Positions 54,021 to 63,967 of a DNA stretch of 64,000 bases are shown here, piece after piece. Below the pieces are notes generated by a model, which was given only the letters and a program-made list of their open reading frames with translations, was not told where the DNA came from and made no database searches. Source of the DNA: Luidia sarsii (lineage: Eukaryota; Echinodermata; Asteroidea; Paxillosida; Luidiidae). The translations under genes and the position numbers were made by a program. The stretch spans positions 3,252,832 to 3,316,831 of the forward strand of contig OX465114.1 of NCBI GenBank assembly GCA_949987565.1. Direction: 5' to 3'. The stretch's first letter is position 1; every line of letters starts with the position of its first letter.

Positions 54021-54154
54021 TTCTTGGTGTATCTGGCCATGTCCAGAGCAATGTATTGTATGGCGTGCCTCGGTGGCAAGAACTGATTCAGGTACTTGAG
54101 GGCGGACACCAGCTCCTCGCTCAAGATGGCCTCCCGCTTCCGCTTCTCTTTTTT
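54021..54154 (-). CDS. FIG4: FIG4 exon g
   Basis: 134 nt from ttctccag-type acceptor to gtgagg. It encodes [33 protein letters not shown] and MARYTK, almost colinear with human EREKRKHERILSEEL...[24 protein letters not shown]. It ends in phase 2. Confidence 0.97.
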
Positions 54155-54861
54155 CTGGAAATGGGAGATCGGGAAGCGAGAGAGAATAGGTATTACAGAT
54201 GTAGGTTCGAGATCAACCCCAAACAGAGCCTGAGAAAAAGCCCAAACGTCCAATGTGGCCAGTTGGCAGTGACACCATATGCTTCATCTCATGCAAGAAT
54301 TAATGCAGCTCTGAGAAGAGCCAATCTGGCATGACCTCACTGCTCTGACATGACCTCACTGCTCTGACATGACCTCACTGCCCTGACATGACCTCACTGA
54401 CTTGAACTGACCTCATTGGCCTGACATGAACATACTTACCAGTGATCTGACCTCACCGACCAGACATGGCTTTACTGAACTGACCTTACCTGACCTCACT
54501 GACCTGACATGACTTAATTGATCTGACACGACTTCACTGATCTGATCTGACCTGACCTCACTGACCTGACATAACCTCACTGCCCTGACATGACCTCAAT
54601 AACCTGACACAACCTCACTGATCTGACCTAACCTCAACAACCCGACCGACCTGAAATGTCCTCATTGACCTGACATAACCTCACTAACCTGACATGACCT
54701 CTTCATTGACCTGTCATGACCTCACTTAAAGTTTCAGAGCCTACCCATCATCAGGATACACACAGAGTGCTGTCGCTGTACACTTTCCCCATAGTGATTC
54801 CACCGAGCAAGTCTTACGACTTTGTCTCCGAGACTGCCGCATGGTTTGACGGACTGCTCAC

Positions 54862-54959
54862 CTTGACGAGGTTGATGACAATGACCGGCGCCCCGTAGCG
54901 CTGAAGCAATTGGTTGAAGTGGTTACCAGCCAGCCGGGCAAACGGGTCGGCCATGTCCA
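54862..54959 (-). CDS. FIG4: FIG4 exon f
   Basis: 98 nt. It encodes MADPFARLAGNHFNQLL and RYGAPVIVINLVK, matching ADPFAH...FDQMFQRFGSPIIILNLVK of FIG4. The acceptor (ggcag) is preceded on the transcript by an uninterrupted run of 25 T (plus-strand A-run at 54965-54989). It ends in phase 0. Confidence 0.96.
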
Positions 54960-55302
54960 CTGCCAAAAAAAAAAAAAAAAAAAAAAAAAGCCGGCACACA
55001 CCTGTGACAAAGACTGAAACCCATCTACATTGGGACACTCTTTAAAGCCGTGCAAACCTTCAAGTCTTATCTCATTTGGTACCGAACAGGCATGACAGGA
55101 GTGGAAACAAGCAAAGAATTTTTGTCCGCATTCTTCTTTGTACATTTCCATCACTGCTCTGTACCAAATAAGATGCAAAATCACTCACTGAATCACATGA
55201 TGGCATGTAAACAGTGGTCGCGCAATCGGTGCATCAGTTAGACCATACAGAATCAGACAGAATCAATCCACAAAAACCCTACAAACGTCTCGTTTGCCTT
55301 AC

Positions 55303-55465
55303 GGTTGATCGGAGGCTTGGGCACCATGTTGGAGATGTCCTGCGACCACATCCCCGGCACCGAGCCGCGCATCTGCGTGAAGGCCGTGTAGCGCCCTCGC
55401 TTGAACTGCGTCACCGAGCCGTCCTGGACAATCTGCTCCGTCTCCACCTCGTTGGCTGCGTAGCC
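55303..55465 (-). CDS. FIG4: FIG4 exon e
   Basis: 163 nt. It starts GYAANEVETEQIV and continues through MRGSVPGMWSQDIS and PKPPIN, matching the conserved SAC block NEVETEQI...RGSVPLYWSQD. The acceptor is cccccaaccag. The donor is gtaagg. The 3.2-kb intron upstream is filled by a satellite whose monomers resemble this acceptor and the first bases of this exon. Confidence 0.96.
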
Positions 55466-55479
55466 CTGGTTGGGGGACG

Positions 55480-58400
55480 GAACGAGAACAGATCATCAAA
55501 ATGGTATGCAACGTGTACAAGTGTTAGCCGCTGTACTGGAAGCCAGGTCCAAGTTATGGCTATGGCTGTAGCTCATTCTTTCTTTGAGCAACATAACCCT
55601 GATTAGTTACAGAACAAGGCAGGTCAAAATGGTACTTGACGTGCACAAGTGTTAGCCACTGTACTGGAAGCCAGGTCCAAGTTATGGCTGTAGCTATTTC
55701 TTTTGTTGACCAAGTAGCCCTGTGGTGTATTTCATGAAACCCATCGTAACTTATGATCAACCGCAAGACTATGAGTGATGCACAGTCAACATACAGCCTA
55801 CAGAATGTTACGACAGGTTATTCATCGTAAGTTGAGTTACGATGCATCGTAAGATTTTGTGAAATCCAGCCCTGGTTGTGTACAGAACAAGGCAGGTCCA
55901 AAATGGTACTCGACGTGCACAAGTGTTAGCCACTGTACTGGAAGCCAGGTCCAAGTTATAGCTATGGCTGTGGCTCATTCTTTCATTGGCCATGTAGCCC
56001 TGGTTGTGTACAGAACAAGGCAGGTCCAAAATGGTACTCCACGTGCACAAGTGTTAGCCTCTGTACTGGAAGCCGGGTCCAAGTTATGGCTGTGGCTCTT
56101 TCTTTCATTGGCCATGTAGCCCTGGTTGTGTACAGAACAAGGCAGGTCCAAAATGGTACTCGACGTGCACAAGTGTTAGCCGCTGTACTGGAAGCCGGGT
56201 CCAAGTTATGGCTATAGCTCTTTCTCATGTTGGCCACGTAGCCTTGGTTGTGTACCGAACAAGGCAGGTCCAAAATGGTACTCGATGTGTACAAGTGTTA
56301 GCCACTGTGCTGGAAGCCAGGTCCAAGTTATGGCTATAGCTCTTTCTTATGTTGGCCATGTAGCCCTGGTTGTGTACAGAACGTGTACTGACTGTACTCA
56401 AAGTGTTAGCCGCTGAACTGGAAGCCGGGTCCAAGTTATAACTATGGCTGTGGCTCATTCTTTCATTGGCCATGTAGCCCTGGTTGGGTATAGAGAACAA
56501 ACAAGGCAGGTCCAAAATGGTACTCGACGTGCACAAGTGTTAGCCGCTGTACTGGAAGCCTGGTCCAAGTTATAGCTATGGCTGTGGCTCATTCTTTCAT
56601 TGGCCATGTAGCCCTGGTTGGGTATAGAGAACAAGGCAGGTCCAAAATGGTACTCGACGTGCACAAGTGTTAGCCGCTGTACTGGAAGCCAGGTCCAAGT
56701 TATAGCTATGGCTGTAGCTCATTCTTTCATTGGCCATGTAGCCCTGGTTGTGTACAGAACAAGGCAGGTCCAAAATGGTACTCCACGTGCACAAGTGTTA
56801 GCCTCTGTACTGGAAGCCGGGTCCAAGTTATGGCTGTGGCTCTTTCTTTCATTGGCCATGTAGCCCTGGTTGTGTACAGAACAAGGCAGGTCCAAAATGG
56901 TACTCGACGTGCACAAGTGTTAGCCGCTGTACTGGAAGCCGGGTCCAAGTTATGGCTATGGCTGTAGCTCATTCTTTCTTTGAGCAACATAACCCTGATT
57001 AGTTACAGAACAAGGCAGGTCAAAATGGTACTTGACGTGCACAAGTGTTAGCCACTGTACTGGAAGCCAGGTCCAAGTTATGGCTGTAGCTATTTCTTTT
57101 GTTGACCAAGTAGCCCTGTGGTGTATTTCATGAAACCCATCGTAACTTATGATCAACCGCAAGACTATGAGTGATGCACAGTCAACATACAGCCTACAGA
57201 ATGTTACGACAGGTTATTCATCGTAAGTTGAGTTACGATGCATTGTAAGATTTTGTGAAATCCAGCCCTGGTTGTGTACAGAACAAGGCAGGTCCAAAAT
57301 GGTACTCGACGTGCACAAGTGTTAGCCACTGTACTGGAAGCCAGGTCCAAGTTATAGCTATGGCTGTGGCTCATTCTTTCATTGGCCATGTAGCCCTGGT
57401 TGTGTACAGAACAAGGCAGGTCCAAAATGGTACTCCACGTGCACAAGTGTTAGCCTCTGTACTGGAAGCCGGGTCCAAGTTATGGCTGTGGCTCTTTCTT
57501 TCATTGGCCATGTAGCCCTGGTTGTGTACAGAACAAGGCAGGTCCAAAATGGTACTCGACGTGCACAAGTGTTAGCCGCTGTACTGGAAGCCGGGTCCAA
57601 GTTATGGCTATAGCTCTTTCTCATGTTGGCCACGTAGCCTTGGTTGTGTACCGAACAAGGCAGGTCCAAAATGGTACTCGATGTGTACAAGTGTTAGCCA
57701 CTGTGCTGGAAGCCAGGTCCAAGTTATGGCTATAGCTCTTTCTTATGTTGGCCATGTAGCCCTGGTTGTGTACAGAACGTGTACTGACTGTACTCAAAGT
57801 GTTAGCCGCTGAACTGGAAGCCGGGTCCAAGTTATAACTATGGCTGTGGCTCATTCTTTCATTGGCCATGTAGCCCTGGTTGGGTATAGAGAACAAACAA
57901 GGCAGGTCCAAAATGGTACTCGACGTGCACAAGTGTTAGCCGCTGTACTGGAAGCCTGGTCCAAGTTATAGCTATGGCTGTGGCTCATTCTTTCATTGGC
58001 CATGTAGCCCTGGTTGGGTATAGAGAACAAGGCAGGTCCAAAATGGTACTCGACGTGCACAAGTGTTAGCCGCTGTACTGGAAGCCAGGTCCAAGTTATA
58101 GCTATGGCTGTAGCTCATTCTTTCATTGGCCATGTAGCCCTGGTTGTGTACAGAACAAGGCAGGTCCAAAATGGTACTCCACGTGCACAAGTGTTAGCCT
58201 CTGTACTGGAAGCCGGGTCCAAGTTATGGCTGTGGCTCTTTCTTTCATTGGCCATGTAGCCCTGGTTGTGTACAGAACAAGGCAGGTCCAAAATGGTACT
58301 CGACGTGCACAAGTGTTAGCCGCTGTACTGGAAGCCGGGTCCAAGTTATGGCTATAGCTCTTTCTCATGTTGGCCACGTAGCCTTGGTTGTGTACAGAAC

Positions 58401-58715
58401 AAGGCAGGTCCAAAATGGTACTCGATGTGTACAAGTGTTAGCCACTGTGCTGGAAGCCAGGTCCAAGTTATGGCTATAGCTCTTTCTTATGTTGGCCATG
58501 TAGCCCTGGTTGTGTACAGAACGTGTACCGGTACTCAAAGTGTTAGCCGCTGAACTGGAAGCCGGGTCCAAGTTATAGCTATGGCTGTGGCTCATTCTTT
58601 CATTGGCCATGTAGCCCTGGTTGGGTATAGAGAACAAGGCAGGTCCACAATGGTACTCGACGTGCACAAGTGTTAGCCGCTGTACTGGAAGCCAGGTCCA
58701 AGTTATGGCTATGGC
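55480..58715. repeat. FIG4: 122-127-bp satellite in FIG4 intron d-e
   Basis: About 25 monomers of the type tggttgtgtacagaacaagg...ggccatgtagccc. Measured spacings between successive aacaagg are 127, 122 and 122. The first monomer merges with the true exon e acceptor. Two copies of a 1,396-bp higher-order unit (from 55560 and 56956) are present, plus a partial third. Confidence 0.95.
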
Positions 58716-58895
58716 TTGTCGAGGTCGTGTGACGGATTCGAGACTCAAATGGAAGAGCCTCACTCCATTCAAAGCAGTGTAAACCAATGCGGAGCTGTGC
58801 GCCGACATAAAATAGTCTGGCGCCTCTTCCGTGATATCAAAATTCTTGCTGTTTGGTATTGGGGGAGAATAAAGGGGGAGTCTGGGTGTGCTCAC

Positions 58896-58996
58896 CTCCG
58901 AGTTGGCTCCCCGCTTCAGGAACCGGGTGCCGGCAAACTGGTTGGACCGTCTGGCTATTAGCGCCAGGTAGACCGCCCGGCCGAAAATGCAGATGT
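58896..58996 (-). CDS. FIG4: FIG4 exon d
   Basis: 101 nt between ctgaccag and gtgagc. It encodes [17 protein letters not shown] followed by [14 protein letters not shown], one of the most conserved SAC-domain stretches. It ends in phase 0. Confidence 0.95.
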
Positions 58997-59136
58997 CTGG
59001 TCAGCGACGCTAAGCTCAGGAACGATAAGCACTCTCGTTAAAACAATGCCAGTGGTTTTTTTTGTTACAAAGTTATTACAAAAACTGTTGCAAACTGCTC
59101 ACTGACTAAAAATGACCTGCAATACATGAATTTCAA

Positions 59137-59170
59137 AAGTTAGAGGGCCTGACGTTTCGATCCTAGCAGG
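59137..59170. repeat. GAAACGTC motif copy
   Basis: gagggcctgacgtttcgatc, then ctagcagg, in the FIG4 c-d intron. Single copy. Confidence 0.65.
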
Positions 59171-59537
59171 CAAAGGCAAAGTGAACACATGTCACTTGTC
59201 AGGACTATTAGTTTCCATTACATTAGCTGCGAGTCGTCGGTGTACGAGTTTGTGAAAACCAGCCGCGTAGCAACTACTGAACTAGCAATGTAGCATGCTC
59301 TTCGGCCTTTGCGTTTGCACAATGTGCGTGTTGGCGAGTAGCATAATGGAATGCAGCCCACTCGTGAACTGGGAAATACTGGCCGTGAACACGATAATCG
59401 TGTCTGAACGCACTTATGGCCTTCTACCAGGTGCCCGACGATACGCACAGTACTTATTTGTGAGCACTGTGGGAAAAAAAATGAACTTGAACTTGATGGC
59501 CACTGAAGAGTGGCCGGGTGAGGAAGTGGTGATTAAA

Positions 59538-59908
59538 GGCCCAATACAACATTGGGAAGATCGGAAAACATCAATGTTCACAGATTTCCTTCTAATCTAC
59601 ACAGTTTGTAGACGGTCATGATAGAATCCTCATGTTGAAATCTTACGGTCTAGGATGCTGTACTTCTCGAGAAATCTTCACTCAAACATCGACAAATAGT
59701 TTATTACTCGCGAGTAATAAACTATTTCTTACACTACAGAACGGTGCGAGAACCGTGACTTTTTTTTTACATTTGTCTACTTTCTCAGATGACCTGAGCT
59801 AAAACCTTTGCAGTATTGTTTTTTTGGAATGTTTAATGGTTTAACACACAAACTGTGGCAATCTTTTGACTTTTACCTATGTTGTACATGTATGTATAGG
59901 GGCTTTAA
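59538..59908. mobile_element. AAGGCCC/CAACAT MITE copy in FIG4 intron
   Basis: From aaaggcccaatacaacattgg to cctatgttgtacatgtatgtataggggcttt. It directly abuts the TTAACC element, sharing TTTAA. Confidence 0.7.
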
Positions 59909-60595
59909 CCACTTTGGGCCGGGTGGTTTTTCAGCACCGATGACCACCATACGGGGGTTTTTGAACAATGCATCATTTTTAAATTTCGCTAAAACAATCG
60001 GAACAATATATTTCTGTGAAATAAATTGATAAGGGTATACTATGGGTATAAGAGAGTAAAACCTGGCACAATTCGGACGTCGTTGTGGCTTTTGTCAAGA
60101 GATTATCCATTCGAAAAAGGGCCCATTGTGCATCATCAATGGACTGTAATGGACTTGTGTGTGTGTGTGTGTGTACGGTGCTGTCAATCCCTGACCGCAG
60201 ACTCCAGCCTCCACTCCAGGCAGTCAAATCTTCGAGTTGGTCGGCCACAACCGAGCGTACAGATTACGGTAAAGAATGTGTGAGGAATTCCAATGCCAAA
60301 CCGACGACCGTTGGGCTGTGTGGCATGCAAAGACAATTTTCAGCGGCAGCACGGTATCCCTCGATCCTCCACAGTAAGAGTCTCACAATTGCACAATTAC
60401 TGCTGCTAATCTTGCAATTCATGTGGCAACTTGCGTCAAAAAGGGTCTTTGTACTGATTCGTATTGCTTTGTTCTAAGCTGGAAAGAGTCTTTGTTTAGA
60501 ATGTGGACAATAGTGGTGCCCGGATTCGGAGGGCCCCGTCGCATAGTCAAGCCAACGGAGCTTCGGATTCGGAGGTCCCAGCGCGAAGTGGTTAA
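59905..60595. mobile_element. TTAACCAC MITE (piggyBac-like) beside a FIG4 splice donor
   Basis: TTAA at 59905-59908 and 60592-60595. Ends ttaaccactttgggccggg and ccagcgcgaagtggttaa are inverted. It is the most complete copy of the family (691 bp). Confidence 0.8.
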
Positions 60596-60601
60596 GGATA
60601 C

Positions 60602-60724
60602 TGACTTGGCCCAGGAAGCCGTGGATGATGTAGGTGACCCAGTCGAGGTGCACGTCGCCGATGGCCTGGTCCCACAGGAAGGCGTTCCACACGTACTTCA
60701 TCATGGGCCGTGGCCGGTACACGT
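60602..60724 (-). CDS. FIG4: FIG4 exon c
   Basis: 123 nt. It encodes MKYVWNAF and WVTYIIHGFLGQ, matching FIG4 MKYVWNG...LLYIIHGFCGQ. The donor after GTCA (gtatcc) was chosen over an earlier GT because only it restores phase and aligns the next exon (GQVN|ICIFGR). A TTAA-flanked MITE begins six bases into the following intron. Confidence 0.92.
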
Positions 60725-60854
60725 CTGCAAAGTTAGCACACAACAAAAACCCAATTCAGATATCAACGACCGACGGTTACCAGTATTTGGTTTTTTTTTA
60801 ATGGAAATGCACTTCGTTTCTGATGACCACAGGGGGCTAATTTCATAGAGTCGC

Positions 60855-61215
60855 TTAAAGCCCCTACACAACATTGGTAAGATAAAAAAAAAAAAATGTT
60901 CACAGATTCACATGAAACTTATATAAGATGGTTATGGTACCGGTAGAAACCTCGCACTGAAATATTTCTGCCTAAAATGCTGTATTTTGGGACAAAATCG
61001 TTTACAAAATCGTTTACGTCTCACCGATATCTAAACTATTTTTCGGAACAGTACGGCATTTTGCGAAACAAATGAAGCGGTTTTTACTATTTTCTCGTGA
61101 CTCGGTTGGCAGATTTTCACAGGTGTGCTATTTCATGCATATGTTGGATCAGACAATGTATGGATGCTATTCTTTGACCTCGACCAAAGTTGTGTAGGGG
61201 ATTTACACCCCATAC
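60855..61215. mobile_element. AAAGCCCC/CAACAT MITE copy in FIG4 intron b-c
   Basis: aaagcccctacacaacattgg to accaaagttgtgtaggggattt. The interior matches 13053-13432 (cggaacagtacgg, atttcatgcatatgttgga). A partial further copy follows to about 61345. Confidence 0.75.
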
Positions 61216-61634
61216 ACACCATTGGTAAAGGTCTTAGAAACACGTCCATACTTTGTCTAATCCAGCATATGCATGAAATAACACACCTGTAAAAGTTTCA
61301 GCTCAATCCGTCAACCATGTCGCGAGAAAATGTTGAAAAAAAAACCTCATTTTTTCATCAAACTGTGTCAACTTTGAGGATCGTAAAATGCACCAAGCAG
61401 AATTTTCAAAAGTGCCACCGTGCGATTAAACCTGAAAATCACTGAAGGCCAATTAATTGTGCGATTGGGAGTGAGCGCTTACACGACTGAGAGACGCGAC
61501 TGCGAATGAGCCCTGACGCAACCGAGAGATTCACGGCAGGGGTGCAGGCGCCCTTCACTTTTTAGGGTTTCCATCACACAAAGTGGATGCAGCTTTTTTT
61601 CCATTTAAGTAGATTTTATGAATCATACAATTTA

Positions 61635-62008
61635 GTGGGCCTGACGTTTCGATCCTAGCAGGACCTTTCTCAAAGGCAGAGAAAGGTTCTGCTAGGATTG
61701 AAACGTCAGGACCTTTCTCAAAGGCAGAGAAAGGTCCTGCTAGGATCGAAACGTCAGGACCTTTCTCAAAGGCAGAGAAAGGTCCTGCTAGGATCGAAAC
61801 GTCAGGACCTTTCTCAAAGGCAGAGAAAGGTCCTGCTAGGATCGAAACGTCAGGACCTTTCTCAAAGGCAGAGAAAGGTCCTGCTAGGATCGAAACGTCA
61901 GGACCTTTCTCAAAGGCAGAGAAAGGTCCTGCTAGGATCGAAACGTCAGGACCTTTCTCAAAGGCAGAGAAAGGTCCTGCTAGGATCGAAACGTCAGGCC
62001 CACTAAAT
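61635..62008. repeat. FIG4: 48-bp palindromic tandem array in FIG4 intron b-c
   Basis: Seven units. The g(t/c)cctgctagg core starts at 61686, 61734, 61782, 61830, 61878, 61926 and 61974, so the period is exactly 48. Each unit is an inverted repeat (ctttctcaaaggcagagaaag), and the array is flanked by single motif copies in opposite orientation. Confidence 0.93.
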
Positions 62009-62148
62009 TTTATGATTTGCATTTTGGTAATTTTAGTCAGTAAGCAGTTTTTTTGTATATCACTTTTAGATTTTATAAAGGAAAAACTGACTGGTAACCT
62101 GTTCAAGTAGACCACAGCCATTTTATACTTTGGTATATGCATACTTAC

Positions 62149-62213
62149 TGTCCTGTGTGGATGGAACCGGTGTTAGGTTATGCTGCAATGTGTTGGTCAA
62201 ATCGTAGCTGTAG
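62149..62213 (-). CDS. FIG4: FIG4 exon b (SAC N-lobe)
   Basis: 65 nt between acceptor cacag and donor gtaagt. It reads YSYDLTNTLQHNLTPVP, typical of SAC phosphatases (YSYDLT near the end of the N-lobe). It ends in phase 1. Vertebrate FIG4 has about 35 more residues before the next conserved block. Either this species is shorter there or a small exon in 60725-62148 was missed. Confidence 0.88.
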
Positions 62214-62329
62214 CTGTGAACCAAAACAGAACCCCCATGCGTTACACATAAACTTGTACAGAGATGACTAGATGATTGGATATCATATTCCATTTACTTT
62301 GTATTTGGGTTCCGGTCTCAGAAGCAAGG

Positions 62330-63600
62330 GGAGCTGTCTTGTATTGTCCTGTCCTGAGCTGTCTCATGCTGTGCTGTCCTGTCCTTTCCTATCGTGTCCT
62401 GTCCTGTCCTTTACTGTCCTTTCCTATCTTGTCCTTTACTGTCCTTTGCTATCTTGTTCAGTCCTGTCCTTTACTGTCCTTTCGTATCTTGTCCTGTCCT
62501 GTTTACTGTCCTTTGCTATCTTGTTCTATCCTGTCCTTTCGTATCTTGTCCTGTCCTGTCCTTTCCTATCTTGTCCTGTCCTGTCCTTTACTGTCCTTTC
62601 CTATCTTGTCCTGTCCTGTCCTTTCCTATCTTGTCCTGTCTTGCCCTTTACTGTCCTTTCGTATCTTGTCCTGTCCTGTCCTTTCCTATCTTGTCCTGTC
62701 CTGTCCTTTACTGTCCTTTCCTATCTTGTCCTGTCCTGTCCTTTCCTATCTTGTCCTGTCTTGCCCTTTACTGTCCTTTCGTATCTTGTCCTGTCCTGTC
62801 CTTTCCTATCTTGTCCTGTCTTGTCCTTTCCTATCTTGTCCTGTCTTGTCCTTAACTGTCCTTTCCTATCTTGTCCTGTCTTGTCCTCTATGGTCCTTTC
62901 CTACCTTGCCCTGTCTTGTCCTTTGCTATCCTTTCCTATCTTGTCCTGTCTTGTCCTTTACGGTCCTTTCCTATCTTGTCCTGTCCTGTCCTTTCCTATC
63001 TTGTCCTCTCTTGTCCTTAACTGTCCTTTCCTATCTTGTCCTGTCTTGTCCTCTATGGTCCTTTCCTACCTTGCCATGTCTTGTCCTTTGCTATCCTTTC
63101 CTATATTGTCCTGTCCTGTCCTTTACTGTCCTTTCCTATCTTGTCCCTGTCCTTTACTGTCATTCCCTACCTTGTCCCTGTCCTTTACTGTCCTTCCCTA
63201 CCTTGTTCTGTCTTGTCCTTTACTGTCCTTTCCTATCTTGTCTTGTCCTGTCCTGTCATTTCCTATCTTGTCCTCTCTTGTCCTTAACTGTCCTTTCCTA
63301 TCTTGTCCTGTCCTGTCCCTTAATGTCCTTCGCTATCTTGTCCTTTACTGTCCTGTCCTGTCCTTTACTGTTCTTTCCTATATTGGCCTGTCTGATCTTG
63401 TCCATTAATGTCCTTTCCTATCTTGTCCTGTCTTGTCCTTTACTGTCCTTTCCTATCTTGTCCTATCTTGTTCTTTTACTGTCCTTTCCTATCTTGTCCT
63501 GTCCTGTCCTTTAATGTCCTTTCCTATCTTATCCTGTCTTGTGTTTTCTTATCTTGTCTTGTCTTGTCCTGTCCTTTACTGTCCTCTCCCACCTTGGTAT
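62330..63600. repeat. FIG4: Pyrimidine minisatellite (cttgtcctgtcctgtccttt)n in FIG4 intron a-b
   Basis: About 1.25 kb of tgtcc/ttcctatc units with a 60-bp superperiod in the left part. The plus strand is nearly free of A/G apart from the g of tgtcc. Long frames here are artefacts. Confidence 0.93.
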
Positions 63601-63731
63601 GTCCTTCCCTATACAATCCTTTAAAACAATAGTATGGACAATCAAAGAAGACAATGCAACGAGAACAGATGAAAAACTTTGTGATCTCATTTCAATAGAG
63701 ACAGGTTTTTTAGTTTGAGGCGGCAGCTCAC

Positions 63732-63782
63732 CTGAAGTAAAAGTTGCTGGACAAGTCCACGTTCTGAAAGTTTCTGACGTAC
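63732..63782 (-). CDS. FIG4: FIG4 exon a (SAC N-lobe)
   Basis: 51 nt, bounded by ttcag on the 5' side and gtgagc on the 3' side. It reads YVRNFQNVDLSSNFYF, matching the FIG4 segment that leads into YSYDL. It ends in phase 2 (AG), and the next exon supplies the C of a serine codon. It is the first exon visible in the window. Upstream exons lie beyond the right edge. Confidence 0.9.
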
Positions 63783-63967
63783 CTGAAATGAATGTGACAG
63801 TGAAAAATTATCAAAGCTGCCCATAGACTTCATCAAATTCAACTCTTCACTCATAGATATAACATGATGTTTGCGTCGAGGAGAAATGTAATTCAATGAG
63901 GGTTTGCCCTTGCTCGACGTGATAAGCACTGAGTTTTCACTACTTTGCCTGATGCCTGATGAAAAAA

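Larger units (their letters stand above)
47163..63782 (-). other. FIG4: FIG4 gene (polyphosphoinositide phosphatase, SAC domain), partial, 13 exons seen
   Basis: FIG4 (Sac3) is known to remove the 5-phosphate of PI(3,5)P2 on endolysosomal membranes, in a complex with PIKfyve and VAC14. Thirteen minus-strand exons totalling 1572 nt join without a stop. Donor and acceptor phases match at all twelve junctions. The joined protein covers roughly the middle 60% of a protein of about 900 residues. It runs from the NVDLSSNFYF segment of the SAC N-lobe, through [12 protein letters not shown] and the catalytic [10 protein letters not shown], to the FFDYYRPSELSS segment. The N-terminus lies past position 64000. 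The C-terminal exons (about 200 residues in vertebrate FIG4) were not found between 47162 and the array at 38359. They could lie in the 200-N gap, be diverged, or be displaced. About 35 residues of vertebrate FIG4 between YSYDLT and MKYVWN are also absent, so one exon may have been missed. Identification is by remembered family motifs, not by a search. Confidence 0.93.

Noticed and set aside
55808..58895. Repeated minus-strand frames [24 protein letters not shown]
   Set aside because: Satellite monomers in the FIG4 d-e intron. They lack conserved frame between monomers (122 vs 127 bp).
61555..62142. 195-residue minus-strand frame with GPDVSILAGPFSAFEK repeats
   Set aside because: It is the 48-bp palindromic array. 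An equivalent frame exists on the other strand.
62272..63514. Frames of 378 and 412 residues with SCPLLSFPILSCPVL repeats
   Set aside because: Resemble membrane proteins only because of C/T composition. The unit is an intronic pyrimidine minisatellite.
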